Shown: in pieces, positions 18,254 to 18,269 of the stretch
Layout: each line of letters opens with the position of its first letter
Numbering within the stretch: the first letter of the stretch is position 1
Source: Jimgerdemannia flammicorona
Taxonomy: Eukaryota; Mucoromycota; Endogonomycetes; Endogonales; Endogonaceae
Length of the DNA stretch: 18,269 nucleotides
Direction: 5' to 3'
Assembly (NCBI GenBank): GCA_003990745.1
Contig: RBNI01002515.1
Location: 1-18,269 of the forward strand
Made by a program: the position numbers and the translations under genes
Notes under the pieces: model-generated
Told to the model about the DNA's origin: nothing
Seen by the model: only the letters and a program-made list of their open reading frames with translations
The model's database searches: none

Positions 18254-18269
18254 TTTTTTTTTTTTTTTT
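18254..18269. repeat. Poly(T) run at the window edge
   Basis: At least 16 T ending at the last base of the window, so the full length is unknown. It follows a long CT-rich stretch of the CpG-depleted block. Confidence 0.85.

Larger units (their letters stand above)
16657..18269. mobile_element. CpG-depleted decayed transposable element (partial)
   Basis: From 16657 to the window end (1613 bp) I count one CpG, at 17403-17404, whereas the preceding 280 bp have roughly ten and the genes have many. G and C themselves are not rare here (many CC, GG, CA and TG), so simple AT-richness does not explain it. In fungi this pattern is typical of repeats whose CpG cytosines were methylated and then lost by deamination. 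The block includes runs of 27 T (16908-16934) and 16 T (18254 to the edge), a long pyrimidine tract (about 18153-18206) and a perfect agcaga/tctgct palindrome (18215-18228). Long stretches have stops in all frames; the best coding remnant is at 17468-17801. No terminal repeats can be paired inside the window, so class and true ends are unknown. An LTR retrotransposon is a guess. Confidence 0.6.

Overview
The window looks like nuclear DNA of a filamentous fungus, probably a basidiomycete. Protein genes are sparse, and three of them are split by short GT-AG introns (79-164 nt for the clear ones). There is a fungal-style F-box/leucine-rich protein and a Rossmann-fold protein of a type I know from fungi. 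Long intergenic stretches carry long A or T runs. No rRNA, tRNA or CRISPR array was seen, and species or phylum cannot be fixed from the sequence alone.

Layout. 1-541: spacer with a 16-A run. 542-1756 (-): intact, intronless F-box protein. 1757-2981: spacer with a 3-copy 19-bp repeat. 2982-3786 (-): alpha/beta-hydrolase pseudogene whose domain is spread over three frames by three frameshifts. 3787-7082: long spacer with no supported gene, a perfect 10-bp hairpin, a 29-A run, another 3-copy 19-bp repeat and a G-rich tract. 7083-7982 (+): intronless orphan protein with one hydrophobic segment and an acidic tail; its stop codon runs straight into a 20-A tract. 7983-10284: spacer with nested hairpins. 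10285-11298 (+): four-exon gene resembling the ERF4/GOLGA7 family, with a duplicated element and a TATA-like box upstream. 11299-12601: spacer with a strong G-quadruplex-type tract. 12602-13536 (+): two-exon NAD(P)-binding Rossmann protein. 13846-14748 (+): three-exon protein of unknown function that recalls a bacterial family. 14749-16656: spacer. 16657-18269: a block with a single CpG in about 1.6 kb, read as a decayed, formerly methylated transposable element with a possible gag-like remnant, running to the window edge.

The four intact genes from 7083 onward share the + strand but have separate promoters and spacers of about 0.3-2.3 kb, so this is not an operon. I see no evidence that they form one pathway. 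The clearest oddities are the sharp CpG-free block at the right end, the broken hydrolase, the unclear first intron of the ERF4-like gene, and the intron-bearing gene with a bacterial-looking core. I do not find a convincing new multi-gene system.
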